Counted from the first letter of the stretch, positions 6,827 through 15,890 are shown. The stretch is 30,739 nucleotides of DNA from Mageeibacillus sp. UBA5734 (GCA_002419365.1 DIGA01000079.1:1-30739), one strand, 5' to 3'. Notes: generated by a model not told the origin, from the letters alone. Made by a program: numbers and translations.

Positions 6827-7324
6827 TCAGATATCTGATTCCTTGAAGGAAAGGGTGAGCGTCTCAAGCGGTGTGTGCAGGCGGCGATACGTGACACCGG
6901 CACGATCCATCATGCGTTTGGAAGCTTTGACCGAATCTGTTTCCTTGTACTTGTCGGAGATGTAGATGACTTCCCGGATACCAGACTGGATGATCGCTTT
7001 GCAACATTCGTTGCATGGAAAGAGTGGTACGTAGATTTTGCAATTCTCGAGGCTGATACCAATGTTGTTCAGGATCGCATTGAGTTCAGCATGGCAGACA
7101 TAGGGGTATTTGGTTTCCAGCGGGGCACCTTCTCGAACCCAGGGGAATTCATCATCACTGATCCCGGTTGGCATGCCGTTATAGCCGACGGAAATGATTT
7201 TGTTACGGGGATTGACAATGCAGGCACCGACCTGGGTGCTGGGATCTTTACTGCGCTGGGCGGACAGCAGGGCAATGCCCATGAAATATTCATCCCAGCT
7301 GATGTAATTACTTCTTTTGCTCAT
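6827..7324 (-). CDS. Deoxycytidylate (dCMP) deaminase
   Basis: This 165-residue zinc enzyme of the cytidine/deoxycytidylate deaminase fold should convert dCMP to dUMP, feeding dTMP synthesis. The zinc site is seen as CHAE (H78, catalytic E80) and PCNEC (C104, C107). The N-terminal SWDEYFMGIALLSAQRSKDPSTQVGA is typical of ComEB-type dCMP deaminases. The ATG at 7324 is chosen over longer in-frame starts because AAAGGAG precedes it and family members begin here. It lies 26 bases after lysA and is probably co-transcribed with it. Confidence 0.92.
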   Translation of the reverse strand: MSKRSNYISWDEYFMGIALLSAQRSKDPSTQVGACIVNPRNKIISVGYNGMPTGISDDEFPWVREGAPLETKYPYVCHAELNAILNNIGISLENCKIYVPLFPCNECCKAIIQSGIREVIYISDKYKETDSVKASKRMMDRAGVTYRRLHTPLETLTLSFKESDI

Positions 7325-7350
7325 GAAAGGGTCTCCTTTACCGTTCGAAA

Positions 7351-8604
7351 TCAGAATTCGAAAAGCCGGAACAAATCCTCGATGGTTTCCCGACGCCGGA
7401 TCAGGCGTGCTACGCCCGTCTCTGAAATCAGGATTTCGGCAGGACGCGGCCGGTTGTTGTAGGAAGAGCTCATGGAGTAGCCATAGGCACCAGCATCCAG
7501 GATGCAAAGGATGTCACCCTCCGTGATGCCAGGCAGGTCCCGATGTTTGGCAAGGATGTCCCCGCTCTCGCAGATATTGCCGACCACGGTCACAGGGCTT
7601 GTTTGTTCAGTCTCGACCAGCTGGCCGCCATGGTAAACCTCAATGTCGTGCCAGGAGTCATACACCATTGGCCGAGCCAGGACATTGAAACCCAAATCCG
7701 TGCCGACAAATGTCGTTGCGTCATTTTGCTTGACCGCATGGACGGTCCCCAGCAGTACACCGCTTTCTGCTACCACATAACGGCCTGGCTCGCTCTTGAA
7801 ATGGACCGGTCGGCCATAGCGGGCTACGAATTCACGGATCAGTTTTGTCAGTTCATGGCGCAAGGTCTCAAGGTCCAGCCGGGGCTGACCTTCCAGCTTG
7901 TGGTAGGGAATGCCGAATCCGCCGCCAAAATCGATCAGCTCGAGCTCTGGGAATTGCTCGGCCAGAGACAGGAAATGGCGGGCAGCCTCCAGATACGGAT
8001 GGGGTTCCATGAAGAGGGATCCGATGTGCTGGTTGACGCCAACCAGATGCAAGTGATGGCGGTTGAGGATCTCATGGACCTGGGCGACCTGGTCCATGCT
8101 GATGCCGAACTTGGTCTTTTTGCCTCCCGTGACGACTTTCTCGTGATGTCCCGCTCCGACGCCGGGATTGATCCGGATTGCGACGCGTCCGCCCGGATTG
8201 AGCTGGCCATAGAGGTCAAGCTGGGCGAGCGAGTCCAGGCTGGTCAGGACCTTGTGGTCGATGGCAAACTGCAATTCCTCTGCGGAGACATTATTGGGCA
8301 CAAAGAAGATCTGCTCTGGTTTAAAGCCGGCTTTTTCCAGGAATAGGATTTCACCCGGCGACATGGCGTCGGCGTACATCCCCTCTTCCCTGGCAATGGC
8401 GAGCAAGTGCAAGTTGCTGTTGGCCTTGATTGAGTAATTGGCGGTGAAGTGCTCATAGTCGACCAGCTGCTGCATGTCACGGCAGCGCTGACGGAAGATG
8501 GCCTCACTGTAAACATAGAGCGGACTGCCAAACTGGGCAATGAGATCATCCGGACGATTGCCGGCAAAAAATCCAGAACTTGCAAGATAGGATTGGGTTT
8601 TCAC
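7351..8604 (-). CDS. lysA: Diaminopimelate decarboxylase
   Basis: LysA is the PLP enzyme that makes L-lysine from meso-diaminopimelate in the last step of lysine synthesis. The PLP lysine is K60 in ANYSIKANSN. The glycine loop is IDFGGGFGIPY and the active-site motif is NICESGD near the C-terminus. Residues EPGRYVV and GAYGYSMSSSYN also fit fold-type III decarboxylases. At 417 residues the length is normal. The GTG start at 8604 is chosen because AGGAGG lies 7 bases upstream; a longer in-frame ATG at 8667 falls within the terminator region. No lysine riboswitch fits in the 115-base leader. Confidence 0.94.
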   Translation of the reverse strand: MKTQSYLASSGFFAGNRPDDLIAQFGSPLYVYSEAIFRQRCRDMQQLVDYEHFTANYSIKANSNLHLLAIAREEGMYADAMSPGEILFLEKAGFKPEQIFFVPNNVSAEELQFAIDHKVLTSLDSLAQLDLYGQLNPGGRVAIRINPGVGAGHHEKVVTGGKKTKFGISMDQVAQVHEILNRHHLHLVGVNQHIGSLFMEPHPYLEAARHFLSLAEQFPELELIDFGGGFGIPYHKLEGQPRLDLETLRHELTKLIREFVARYGRPVHFKSEPGRYVVAESGVLLGTVHAVKQNDATTFVGTDLGFNVLARPMVYDSWHDIEVYHGGQLVETEQTSPVTVVGNICESGDILAKHRDLPGITEGDILCILDAGAYGYSMSSSYNNRPRPAEILISETGVARLIRRRETIEDLFRLFEF

Positions 8605-8638
8605 GGAAAGCCTCCTGTTTTCGTCTCTAACTGAAATC

Positions 8639-8667
8639 AGAATAGACGAAACTGGCAAAAAGATCAA
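8639..8667 (-). promoter_or_regulatory. Possible lysA promoter
   Basis: On the minus strand TTGATC (8667-8662) and TATTCT (8644-8639) are 17 bases apart, each 4/6 to consensus, 35 bases ahead of the lysA GTG. The match is only moderate and it overlaps the T-tract of the upstream terminator. Confidence 0.35.
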
Positions 8668-8691
8668 GAAAAGCCGGCCATCTGGCCGGCT
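8665..8691 (-). terminator. Rho-independent terminator of the desulfoferrodoxin gene
   Basis: AGCCGGCC and GGCCGGCT form a perfect 8-bp stem (8672-8679 with 8684-8691) with a 4-base loop. On the minus strand it is followed by TTTCTTGATC and more T residues. It lies 28 bases after the desulfoferrodoxin stop. Confidence 0.82.
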
Positions 8692-8719
8692 CGGTCTTGA
8701 GGGTCAAGGGTTGCAGGAA

Positions 8720-9100
8720 TCAGCCCTCTGCAAGCCAGAGACCATGCAGGTTGCAATACTCGTAGACTGAAACCGGGCCATCCTCAACGATGAAATCAGC
8801 TGCTGGTTCATCGCCGGCTGACAATGCGACCCGCTGGCTGCGATTGCCCTGGCTGACATAGATCCACTGGATCAGATGGGCTTCTGTCATCGGATGAGCC
8901 ACACTGCCAACGGCGACATGAAGTTTGTTGCCATCGCGTGTCAGGACCGGAACATGCTTTTCGGTGGCGCCGTCTGAGGTATTGGGTACGAGAAGGGTCA
9001 TGGGTTCGCCACAGCAAATCATCGGGACGCCCGAATCATTGATGACACCGACGAGATTGCCGCAGTGACTGCAACGGAAAAATTTCTTGGTAGCTGCCAT
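8720..9100 (-). CDS. dfx: Desulfoferrodoxin (2Fe superoxide reductase)
   Basis: The protein (126 residues) reduces superoxide to hydrogen peroxide without making oxygen, an anaerobe's defence. The N-terminal desulforedoxin-like centre I has C10, C13, C29 and C30 (CSHCG and ICCGEPM). The catalytic centre II has H49, H69, H75, C116 and H119. These numbers are the same as in the classical Desulfovibrio enzyme, and the K48 beside H49 is also present. The ATG at 9100 has AGGAGG 10 bases upstream; longer in-frame starts run into the upstream gene. It appears monocistronic, with its own extended -10 promoter and a terminator. Confidence 0.96.
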   Translation of the reverse strand: MAATKKFFRCSHCGNLVGVINDSGVPMICCGEPMTLLVPNTSDGATEKHVPVLTRDGNKLHVAVGSVAHPMTEAHLIQWIYVSQGNRSQRVALSAGDEPAADFIVEDGPVSVYEYCNLHGLWLAEG

Positions 9101-9169
9101 TTCTAAATACCTCCTGTGGATTTGAAAATCTGTCAGCCTGACGAGGGTTTTCCGTAGGCCGCTGTCCTG

Positions 9170-9178
9170 ATTATACCA
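9170..9178 (-). promoter_or_regulatory. Extended -10 promoter of desulfoferrodoxin
   Basis: The minus strand reads TGGTATAAT, a perfect hexamer with an extended TGn element, 70 bases before the ATG. The TATAA overlaps the TAA stop of the upstream yfhO-like gene. No clear -35 is seen. Confidence 0.6.
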
Positions 9179-11831
9179 TATCCCCTGTTCCGGATTCAGT
9201 TTGGACAGGGAGTTTTCGGCGTTTGAATCCAGCAAGGGCAAGCAAAATGAAGGCAGAGGCGAGTGACACAGCCAGACCAGGCCAGAATCCAGGGGGGGTG
9301 AAACGCAGGTCGATCTCGTGTGTCCCAGCTTCCAGGTCAAAGGCTAAAAGGCCATTCGATACCGCATAGGTTTCAACGGTCTGGCCATCGACTTTGACCC
9401 TCCAGCCCTGGTCATACGGAATGGTCATCAGGAAAGTCCCCTGGTCCTGGGTCGTCACATGTCCCCTGAGATGGCTGTCGGAAAAATCATCGAGCACCAG
9501 GGACTGGCTGTTGATCTTGGCAATGGCGGCTGCAAATGCAGGCAAATCCAGGGCACTGCTGTAAAGGCTGAACGTGCCGGTCGCATTGCTGGAGGCTTTG
9601 AACGTCAAGTTGAATTCCACCCGGGCTCCAGCAGGAATCGTGCCCAGGTCAACCAGTGTAGACCGCTTGGCATTGAAATCGATCCGCTCATCATTGACCA
9701 GGACATACCCCTGGTCAGGCTGGTTGGCGGTCACATCCAGATACAGGTAAAGCTGCCGTGCTTCAGGGTGATCGATCAGGATCTGGGCCCGTGACGTCTG
9801 GTCTTTGCTGGGCCGGTTGAAATTGTAGCCATTGGTGCCGAACGGGACGAGCTCGATGTTGGTTTGTTGTCCGGTAAGCTGACTGACTGGAATGAGCACA
9901 TCCTGAGATCCGCCCAGGGCTTGCAGAAACCCATTCTGTGCATCGAGCGGATTGCCGTTGGACGCAGTCCAGTCTTTGAGTGCAGCAGGTGCCAGATAGC
10001 CCAGGGGCAGGGAAAATGGATTGCGATAAATCTCCAGTTCGCTGGTGGTGGCAATTTGTTCACGCAGTTCATCATGGATGAAGTTGCTACGCCGGATCAG
10101 ATACTTGATTCCAAACAGGGAATCGAGGACGATCGTAGAGCCTTCATATTTATAACTGTTGATGCTGTTGCTGTGATAGCCCATTTTTTCAAAAAATTTG
10201 ACGGGCTGAGTGGACATGGTCGACGCAAAGATGGACAAGCCACGGTACTGGTAGAGGAAACCATCGTTGGTTGTCCGGGGTGGATAGACCTCGACTCGGT
10301 AGAAGTCCTGCTCAGTCCTTTCGATCCGTTCCAGCTCCTGGCGGATCTGGCGCACCTCGGTTCCTGCTGTGTACCCTTCCCGCGAAGATAAGTACTCGGT
10401 GGTATCAATGGTGTGCATGGTCAGCAGAGCGTACGCCGTCAGCTCCACTGCCACAGTGATCAGCAATGCGATCGCCATGTCGGACGGATGGATCCGGTGC
10501 GCTTTGTCCAAGGTCAGGACGCCGGCATAGATCAACAGGAATACCAGGGTCGCATAGAGAGCCTGGACCGGCAGCGCCTGATCGTTGATTTTCTGTGCCA
10601 ATAATAGAAGAACCAGTAGCGTCGCAATGACAGCCCCGATCTGTTTGCCTGTAAATTCGTGCCGGCTTTTCCAGGCCGGATAGCTCATCGACAGCACCAG
10701 GAAAATATAGACAAACGAATTGCGGTAAGGCAGCTGGTTGGGGTAATGGAAACCATGCCAGGCGAAATTGAGCCAGTTGATGTTGAAGCTGGCGATCAGG
10801 AATAACAGCAAAGCCAAATGCAGGTACTTAACCTTGAGAGCGATCTGGCGGGCAAAGAAAAACAAAGGCAGCATGGCCAGGGCAAACAGTCCGGCATAGA
10901 GGTTGGGCATGCCATCGCGGATGGTTGGTTTCATCAACATGAAATGCTGGCTGATGTAGTCGAACAAGTCGAAGTATTCGGATACTTTACCAGTGAAAGC
11001 ATCGTCCGCGGCCGATGTGAGCTTGAGGGACAGATAGGTCGGCCACGTCAGCACAGCAGATAGTGTGCCACCCAGGACAGACAGGCCAAAAATCCGGAGC
11101 AGTTGTCCTGTGAGTTTCCAAGGGCTGGGCAGGTCCTGGTACAGGAACAGCGCGGCCAGAGCATACACCGCGGTGAACAGGACGATGAAAAAAGCGATGT
11201 AGTAGTTGGAAAGCAAGCTCAGTCCAAGGGCTACCGGATACAGCAGGTAGCGTTGCTCACGGATGATCCGGATCAGGCCGAGGATGACCAGAGGCAGCAA
11301 TAAGATGCCATCCAGCCACATGACATTCCAGCTGTAGGACAAAACATAGCTGGACAAAGCGTAGCTGCTGGCGATGGCCATCATGACCGGGCTTTCTTCC
11401 CGGTGGACTTCCCGCAGGAAATAATGGAACGTTGCACCGGCCAGCCCAACCTTGACCAGAATGATCAGGAAAATGGCTTCCGTCAGCAGACCAGCTGGAA
11501 ACAGGACCAGGATGACATTCAGAGGGCTGGCGACGTAATAGGCCAGCAAGGCATAGAAATTGGTACCCAGTCCACCCGACCAGGAATAGAACAAGCCATC
11601 CAGGGATCTCAGTCGAGCCTGCATCTCGGCAAGGAACGGGGCATACTGGTGGTACAAATCTATGGTCAGGACATCGCGGTTACCGATCGGGAAAACGCCG
11701 CGGCTGAAATAACTGACCATCAGGATGATGAAAGGAATCGCAAAAGAGCCCAGCAATAGCCGGTTTTCACGCAAGAGAGTTGAGAAACGCCGGCTTTTTT
11801 CCGGCAAAGGCATAGCAGCTGGTGTGTCCAA
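9171..11831 (-). CDS. YfhO-family polytopic membrane protein (GT-C-like)
   Basis: This large 886-residue membrane protein has many hydrophobic segments over about residues 28-470. A large extracytoplasmic C-terminal domain (about 480-850) follows, with one last membrane helix near the end (WPGLAVSLASAFILLALAGF) and a basic tail. The early loop IDLYHQYAPFLAEM, the SWSGGLGTNF segment and the SNYYIAFF motif are characteristic of the YfhO family. B. subtilis YfhO is linked to glycosylation of lipoteichoic acid, so a lipid-linked sugar transferase role is likely, acceptor unknown. The TTG start is supported by AAGGAG 8 bases upstream. It lies 18 bases after the SRAP gene and is probably the last gene of that unit. 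Confidence 0.85.
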   Translation of the reverse strand: MDTPAAMPLPEKSRRFSTLLRENRLLLGSFAIPFIILMVSYFSRGVFPIGNRDVLTIDLYHQYAPFLAEMQARLRSLDGLFYSWSGGLGTNFYALLAYYVASPLNVILVLFPAGLLTEAIFLIILVKVGLAGATFHYFLREVHREESPVMMAIASSYALSSYVLSYSWNVMWLDGILLLPLVILGLIRIIREQRYLLYPVALGLSLLSNYYIAFFIVLFTAVYALAALFLYQDLPSPWKLTGQLLRIFGLSVLGGTLSAVLTWPTYLSLKLTSAADDAFTGKVSEYFDLFDYISQHFMLMKPTIRDGMPNLYAGLFALAMLPLFFFARQIALKVKYLHLALLLFLIASFNINWLNFAWHGFHYPNQLPYRNSFVYIFLVLSMSYPAWKSRHEFTGKQIGAVIATLLVLLLLAQKINDQALPVQALYATLVFLLIYAGVLTLDKAHRIHPSDMAIALLITVAVELTAYALLTMHTIDTTEYLSSREGYTAGTEVRQIRQELERIERTEQDFYRVEVYPPRTTNDGFLYQYRGLSIFASTMSTQPVKFFEKMGYHSNSINSYKYEGSTIVLDSLFGIKYLIRRSNFIHDELREQIATTSELEIYRNPFSLPLGYLAPAALKDWTASNGNPLDAQNGFLQALGGSQDVLIPVSQLTGQQTNIELVPFGTNGYNFNRPSKDQTSRAQILIDHPEARQLYLYLDVTANQPDQGYVLVNDERIDFNAKRSTLVDLGTIPAGARVEFNLTFKASSNATGTFSLYSSALDLPAFAAAIAKINSQSLVLDDFSDSHLRGHVTTQDQGTFLMTIPYDQGWRVKVDGQTVETYAVSNGLLAFDLEAGTHEIDLRFTPPGFWPGLAVSLASAFILLALAGFKRRKLPVQTESGTGDMV

Positions 11832-11849
11832 GCGAGGTGCTCCTTCGTG

Positions 11850-12479
11850 TCAGTTTGCGACTTCTGCCAGAAAAGGTTGCTTGACAGCGCTGTGCAACAA
11901 GTCTCTGGCAAGGTTGATGTCCTGTAGATACGGCCTGAGGTATGGGCGGGGCACAATCAGGGGCATGCGGTCATGGATGGGCCGGATGGATTCATTGGCC
12001 TCGGCAGTCAGGATGACAAATTGTCCGGTCAGCTGCAGGGGATTGTTTCCAGGGGGCAGGGGGCGGTAGAGTCCAGCCATGTAGAAAACCGCTTCCTCTG
12101 GACGAGACAGTTTAAGTTTGGTCTTCTTCTGCCCCGCCTCAGCTGGCTGCTGCCATTCAAAAAACGCCGTGGCCGGCACCAGTACCCGGTGCTCCTGGAA
12201 GGATTGCCTGAAGGTTGGTTTGCTGTCTGCCGTTTCGGCCCGGGCATTGATCAAAGGATAGGGTTCGGTCAATCCCCATTGCATCAGGTCCGGCAAGAGC
12301 TTGATTCCTTCCTGAGTCTCCCAAGTCCGGATCACAGGAACGATGTCTGTCGGGAAAATTTCACCTGATTTCAGCCTGGACAAAGCCGGACGCTCTGCAA
12401 AGCGTTCATTGAGGTCTGACAGGATTTTCCTGATCTCGACCAGGTCAGATTCGACTTCAATGTAGTACCGGCCGCACAT
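11850..12479 (-). CDS. SRAP-family (YedK/HMCES) abasic-site DNA-protein crosslinker
   Basis: The product (209 residues) starts MCGRY, leaving Cys2 as N-terminal nucleophile after Met removal. Further family residues are N78 and E82 in INARAET, E108 in FFEWQ and H169 in IHDRMPLIV, equivalent to the E. coli YedK active site. YedK and HMCES trap abasic sites in single-stranded DNA as a thiazolidine crosslink and can reverse it. The family is named for SOS association, but no LexA box is seen upstream of this gene. It sits 21 bases after the cupin gene and has no strong ribosome site, so it may be translationally coupled. Confidence 0.93.
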   Translation of the reverse strand: MCGRYYIEVESDLVEIRKILSDLNERFAERPALSRLKSGEIFPTDIVPVIRTWETQEGIKLLPDLMQWGLTEPYPLINARAETADSKPTFRQSFQEHRVLVPATAFFEWQQPAEAGQKKTKLKLSRPEEAVFYMAGLYRPLPPGNNPLQLTGQFVILTAEANESIRPIHDRMPLIVPRPYLRPYLQDINLARDLLHSAVKQPFLAEVAN

Positions 12480-12500
12480 GATGGGCTTTATGCCTGGTGA

Positions 12501-12851
12501 TCAGGCAAACAGCAGGACAATGGCCATCAGGACCAGCGGCTGTTCCTGATCGTTGCGAATGCTGTGGCCAGATCCATTGCCAGTCAAAGTCGCTGTTCCA
12601 GGAAAGACGATCGTTTCCTGGCCATTTTCGGTAAAGACGCCTTCACCTTCGAGAATGTAATAGATTTCTTCTTCCTTGCCATGTTCGTGAAATCCAATCG
12701 AACAGCCCTGTTGCATGGTCAATTTGGCGACCAGGCGGGACTTGCCTGTCAGCTCTTCACGGTCAAACAAATGGAGGATCTCCACTTCCCCGGTGCCGCC
12801 ACGCATCTGGGCCTTGATTTCATGGGTCATCTGTTCAGGTGTCTTGATCAT
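12501..12851 (-). CDS. Small single-domain cupin
   Basis: This 116-residue protein is a single cupin barrel. Motif 1 is GFHEHGKEEEIYYILEGEG, supplying H55, H57 and E61. Motif 2 is shortened and includes H96 in GSGHSIRN. The four residues can bind one metal ion. Such small cupins have diverse or unknown roles (sugar binding, isomerisation, dioxygenation), and no substrate can be assigned. It lies 43 bases after the nitroreductase gene and before the SRAP gene, in the same direction. Confidence 0.82.
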   Translation of the reverse strand: MIKTPEQMTHEIKAQMRGGTGEVEILHLFDREELTGKSRLVAKLTMQQGCSIGFHEHGKEEEIYYILEGEGVFTENGQETIVFPGTATLTGNGSGHSIRNDQEQPLVLMAIVLLFA

Positions 12852-12894
12852 CTTGGAGTCCTCATTTCTCTAGTATCCAATCATGAATTCCATA

Positions 12895-13428
12895 TTAGTT
12901 TCTGTGGTCCAGAAGTTCCGCGACAGTCAGCCGGGCTGGTGCAGCCGCATCGATATCAGCAAACCCGACGGCAACCAATTCGACCAGCTCCATATCCGAC
13001 GGAATATCAAGCAGTTGCGCCGCCCCTTGATAGTCAAAAGCACCGATCTGTAATGTGCCATAACCAAGGGCAAAAGCAGCTAAGCATAGCGTCTGGACCG
13101 CACCGCCGCAGTCAAAGTAGGTCCAGGCATCGCCTTTGTCGTTATCGGGCCGGCCTGGCAGAACGCCAGATTTGCCGTGGATCGCACAGACGGCAAGGAC
13201 TACAGGTGCCTGGCTGACCGCAAGAGCCTTGCTACCCTGGCCGAGAAATTCAGCCAGCTGAGCTTTTCTTGAACCCGTGATGGCAACGTAGCGAACGCAC
13301 TGGCTGTTGGCCCAGCTGGGCGCCCAGGAGGCCAATTCGATGATCCGCTCGAGGTCACCTTCGACAAGCGGTTCTGGTTTGTAGCGCCGGATGCTGCGCC
13401 GTTTCAGGATGCATTCAATCGCGTCCAT
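12895..13428 (-). CDS. Nitroreductase-family FMN protein
   Basis: The protein (177 residues) begins MDAIECILKRRSIRRYKPEP, the RRSIR(R/K)Y FMN-phosphate signature of the nitroreductase superfamily. The ASWAPSWANSQ stretch and the C-terminal YGTLQIGAFD region also fit. Family members reduce nitroaromatics, quinones or flavins with NAD(P)H as dimers; the physiological substrate is unknown. The ATG at 13428 is chosen because AAGGAG precedes it and the signature starts immediately. It lies 28 bases after nspC, so it is probably in the polyamine operon. Confidence 0.88.
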   Translation of the reverse strand: MDAIECILKRRSIRRYKPEPLVEGDLERIIELASWAPSWANSQCVRYVAITGSRKAQLAEFLGQGSKALAVSQAPVVLAVCAIHGKSGVLPGRPDNDKGDAWTYFDCGGAVQTLCLAAFALGYGTLQIGAFDYQGAAQLLDIPSDMELVELVAVGFADIDAAAPARLTVAELLDHRN

Positions 13429-13456
13429 ACTGGGAACTCCTTCCTCCCTGCCACGT

Positions 13457-14593
13457 TCAAGAAAGCCGGTTTCGGAAATCGTCGTAACCAAAGCGCTTGA
13501 TCACACGTGTCTGGCTGGATAAATCAGACAGTGCGATCGATGGCAGGCCGATGCCATTGAAGGTGTTGTTCTTGACCATGGTGTAATGGGCCATGTCGGT
13601 GAAAACCAGACGGTCACCCGGTAAAAGCGGCGTGTCAAAGGAATAGTCGCCAATCACATCGCCAGCCAGACACGTTGGTCCGCCGAGGCGGTACGTGTAA
13701 GGCTTTTCCCCACCCTCGCCGGAACCGATGATCATCGGCCGGTAGGGCATTTCCAGGACATCAGGCATATGGCAGGCGGCCGATGTGTCCATGATGGCCA
13801 GTTGTTTGCCATTCTCGATGATGTCGAGGACCGATGTGACCAGGAAACCGGTATTGAGGGCAATCGCCTCACCCGGCTCAAGATAAACCTGGACCTGGTA
13901 TTTGTCCTGGATATAGGTGATGGAGCGAATCAGCGACTCGATGTCATAGTCGGGCCGGGTGATGTGGTGGCCACCGCCAAAATTGATCCATTTCAGGCCT
14001 TTGAGGAAGGGGCCGAATTTCTCTTCGAACACCGGCAGGGTATGGGCCAGGGCGTCCGAATTCTGTTCGCACAAGGTATGGAAATGGATGCCATCCACGC
14101 CGTCCATCTCTTCCGGCCGGAAATTGGCCCGGGTGATCCCCAGGCGCGAATAGGGCGCGCAGGGATTGTACAGGTCCGTGGCGATTTCCGAATACTCGGG
14201 GTTGACACGGACGCCGATCTCGATCGGGCGGCCGGATTGTTTGACCCGTGATTTGTACTTGGCCAGCTGGTTGAACGAGTTGAAGACCATGTGGTCCACC
14301 AGGCTCAGGATTTCGTCAAAGTCTTCCTCGATGTAGGCAGGAGCAAAGATGTGGACTTCCTTGTCCATCTCCTCCCGGCCCAGGCGAGCCTCATGGAGCG
14401 AACTGGCTGTGATGCCATGCAGATAGCGACCGACCAGCGGGAAGGTGGCAAACATCGAAAACCCTTTGAGAGCCAGGAGGATTTTGCAGCCGGTGCGCTG
14501 CTGGACCGAGTCCAGGATCTGGAGATTCCGTTCCAGCAGCTTTTCATCGACGATATAACAAGGCGTGGGGACCGAATGGAAATCGATTGGCAT
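13457..14593 (-). CDS. nspC: Carboxynorspermidine/carboxyspermidine decarboxylase
   Basis: NspC (378 residues here) removes the carboxyl group from carboxynorspermidine or carboxyspermidine to give norspermidine or spermidine. It is a PLP-dependent fold-type III enzyme. The PLP lysine is K43 in LLALKGFSMFA. Other typical motifs are HTLCEQNSDAL, NFGGGHHITRPDYD and LEPGEA. HTLCEQ and GGGHHIT separate it from LysA, which is encoded elsewhere in this window. It lies 11 bases downstream of the synthase gene that makes its substrate. Confidence 0.95.
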   Translation of the reverse strand: MPIDFHSVPTPCYIVDEKLLERNLQILDSVQQRTGCKILLALKGFSMFATFPLVGRYLHGITASSLHEARLGREEMDKEVHIFAPAYIEEDFDEILSLVDHMVFNSFNQLAKYKSRVKQSGRPIEIGVRVNPEYSEIATDLYNPCAPYSRLGITRANFRPEEMDGVDGIHFHTLCEQNSDALAHTLPVFEEKFGPFLKGLKWINFGGGHHITRPDYDIESLIRSITYIQDKYQVQVYLEPGEAIALNTGFLVTSVLDIIENGKQLAIMDTSAACHMPDVLEMPYRPMIIGSGEGGEKPYTYRLGGPTCLAGDVIGDYSFDTPLLPGDRLVFTDMAHYTMVKNNTFNGIGLPSIALSDLSSQTRVIKRFGYDDFRNRLS

Positions 14594-14604
14594 GATGTCC
14601 CCTT

Positions 14605-15804
14605 TTAGTCCAGGAGGACTGGATTGAAATCTTCGACCCAGGGCAAGCCTTGCGGTCCCAGCTCGGCCATGAACGGATCCGGATCAAATTCTTCGACATT
14701 GTAGACGCCCGGTTTTTTCCACAGGCCCTTCAAGAGCATCATGGCACCAACCACAGCGGGGACGCCGGTCGTATAGGAAATAGCCTGGGATTTGACTTCC
14801 CGGTAGCAGGCCTGGTGGTCACAGACATTGTAGACATAGTAGGTTTTGGGCTGGCCGTCCTTGGTGCCCTGGACGATGATGCCGATGTTGGTCTTGCCTT
14901 TGGTGCGCGGGCCGAGCGAGGCCGGATCGGGCAGCAGTGCTTTCAGGAACTGCAGCGGAACGATCGGCCGGCCTTCGAACATCACCGGTTCAATCGAAGT
15001 CATACCGACATTTTCCAGCACCTTGAGATGGGTCAGGTAATTGTCCGAGAACGTCATCCAGAAGCGGATTTTCTCGACGCCCGGGATATTGGCAGCCAGG
15101 GATTCGAGCTCCTCATGGTAGAGCAGGTAGATGTTTTTCGGCCCGATCTCAGGCAGGTCATAGGATTTTTTGACCGATAGCGGTGCCGTCTCGACCCACT
15201 CGCCCTTCTCGAAATAGCGGCCGTTGGCCGTGATCTCGCGAATGTTGATCTCCGGGTTGAAATTGGTCGCAAATGGATAGCCATGGTCGCCGGCATTGGC
15301 ATCGACGATGTCGATCTGGCGGATCTGGTCGAAATGATGTTTCAAGGCATAGGCCGTGAAGACACCCGTGACACCCGGATCGAAGCCGCAGCCGAGGATC
15401 GCGGTCAGGCCAGCCGCGGCAAAACGCTCCCGGTAAGCCCATTGCCAGCTGTACTCGAATTTGGCGGTATCGAGTGGTTCATAATTGGCCGTGTCGAGGT
15501 AGTGGACACCGGTCGCCAGGCAGGCATCCATGATCGTCAGATCCTGGTAGGGCAGCGCAACATTGATCACCAGTTCCGGGCCATAGCTTTTGATCAGGTC
15601 GATCACTTGCTGCGTGTCATCAGCATCGACCTGTGCGGTGGTGATCTGGGTCTTGCCGCCATCCAGTTCAGCCTTCAAGGCGTCACATTTGGATTTCGTC
15701 CGGCTGGCAATGCAAATATCGGTAAAAACGTCTGGATTGAGGCAACATTTGTGGACAACAACGCTGGCAACGCCACCAGCTCCAATGATCAATACTTTGG
15801 CCAT
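14605..15804 (-). CDS. Carboxynorspermidine/carboxyspermidine synthase (saccharopine dehydrogenase family)
   Basis: This 399-residue NADPH-dependent enzyme condenses aspartate beta-semialdehyde with putrescine or diaminopropane. The product is carboxyspermidine or carboxynorspermidine. The N-terminal Rossmann loop is IIGAGGVASVV (residues 6-16). The ALPYQDLTIMDACLATGVHYLDTANYE stretch is typical of the family. Pairing with nspC separates it from true saccharopine dehydrogenases. It supports an S-adenosylmethionine-independent polyamine route. The start has AGGAGG 5 bases upstream. It is the first gene of the minus-strand operon and has a clear promoter. Confidence 0.93.
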   Translation of the reverse strand: MAKVLIIGAGGVASVVVHKCCLNPDVFTDICIASRTKSKCDALKAELDGGKTQITTAQVDADDTQQVIDLIKSYGPELVINVALPYQDLTIMDACLATGVHYLDTANYEPLDTAKFEYSWQWAYRERFAAAGLTAILGCGFDPGVTGVFTAYALKHHFDQIRQIDIVDANAGDHGYPFATNFNPEINIREITANGRYFEKGEWVETAPLSVKKSYDLPEIGPKNIYLLYHEELESLAANIPGVEKIRFWMTFSDNYLTHLKVLENVGMTSIEPVMFEGRPIVPLQFLKALLPDPASLGPRTKGKTNIGIIVQGTKDGQPKTYYVYNVCDHQACYREVKSQAISYTTGVPAVVGAMMLLKGLWKKPGVYNVEEFDPDPFMAELGPQGLPWVEDFNPVLLD

Positions 15805-15861
15805 AGATCCTCCTGGATTATCTGATTTGTTTCAAATGGACGAGGCCGATTCTTCGTCACG

Positions 15862-15890
15862 ATTGTACAAAAACGTGAAGAAAGATACAA
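15862..15890 (-). promoter_or_regulatory. Promoter of the carboxynorspermidine operon
   Basis: On the minus strand TTGTAT (15890-15885) and TACAAT (15867-15862) are separated by 17 bases, followed by a leader of about 50 bases. The match is 4/6 and 5/6. The rest of the 15805-15937 gap shows no terminator. Confidence 0.6.

Noticed and set aside
7543..8346. 267-codon plus-strand frame
   Set aside because: It is antisense to lysA, whose motifs and ribosome site are unambiguous.
8605..8719. Lysine riboswitch or T-box ahead of lysA
   Set aside because: The leader is too short and lacks the T-box AGGGTGG-type motif and the multi-helix lysine element; it holds only a terminator and a weak promoter.
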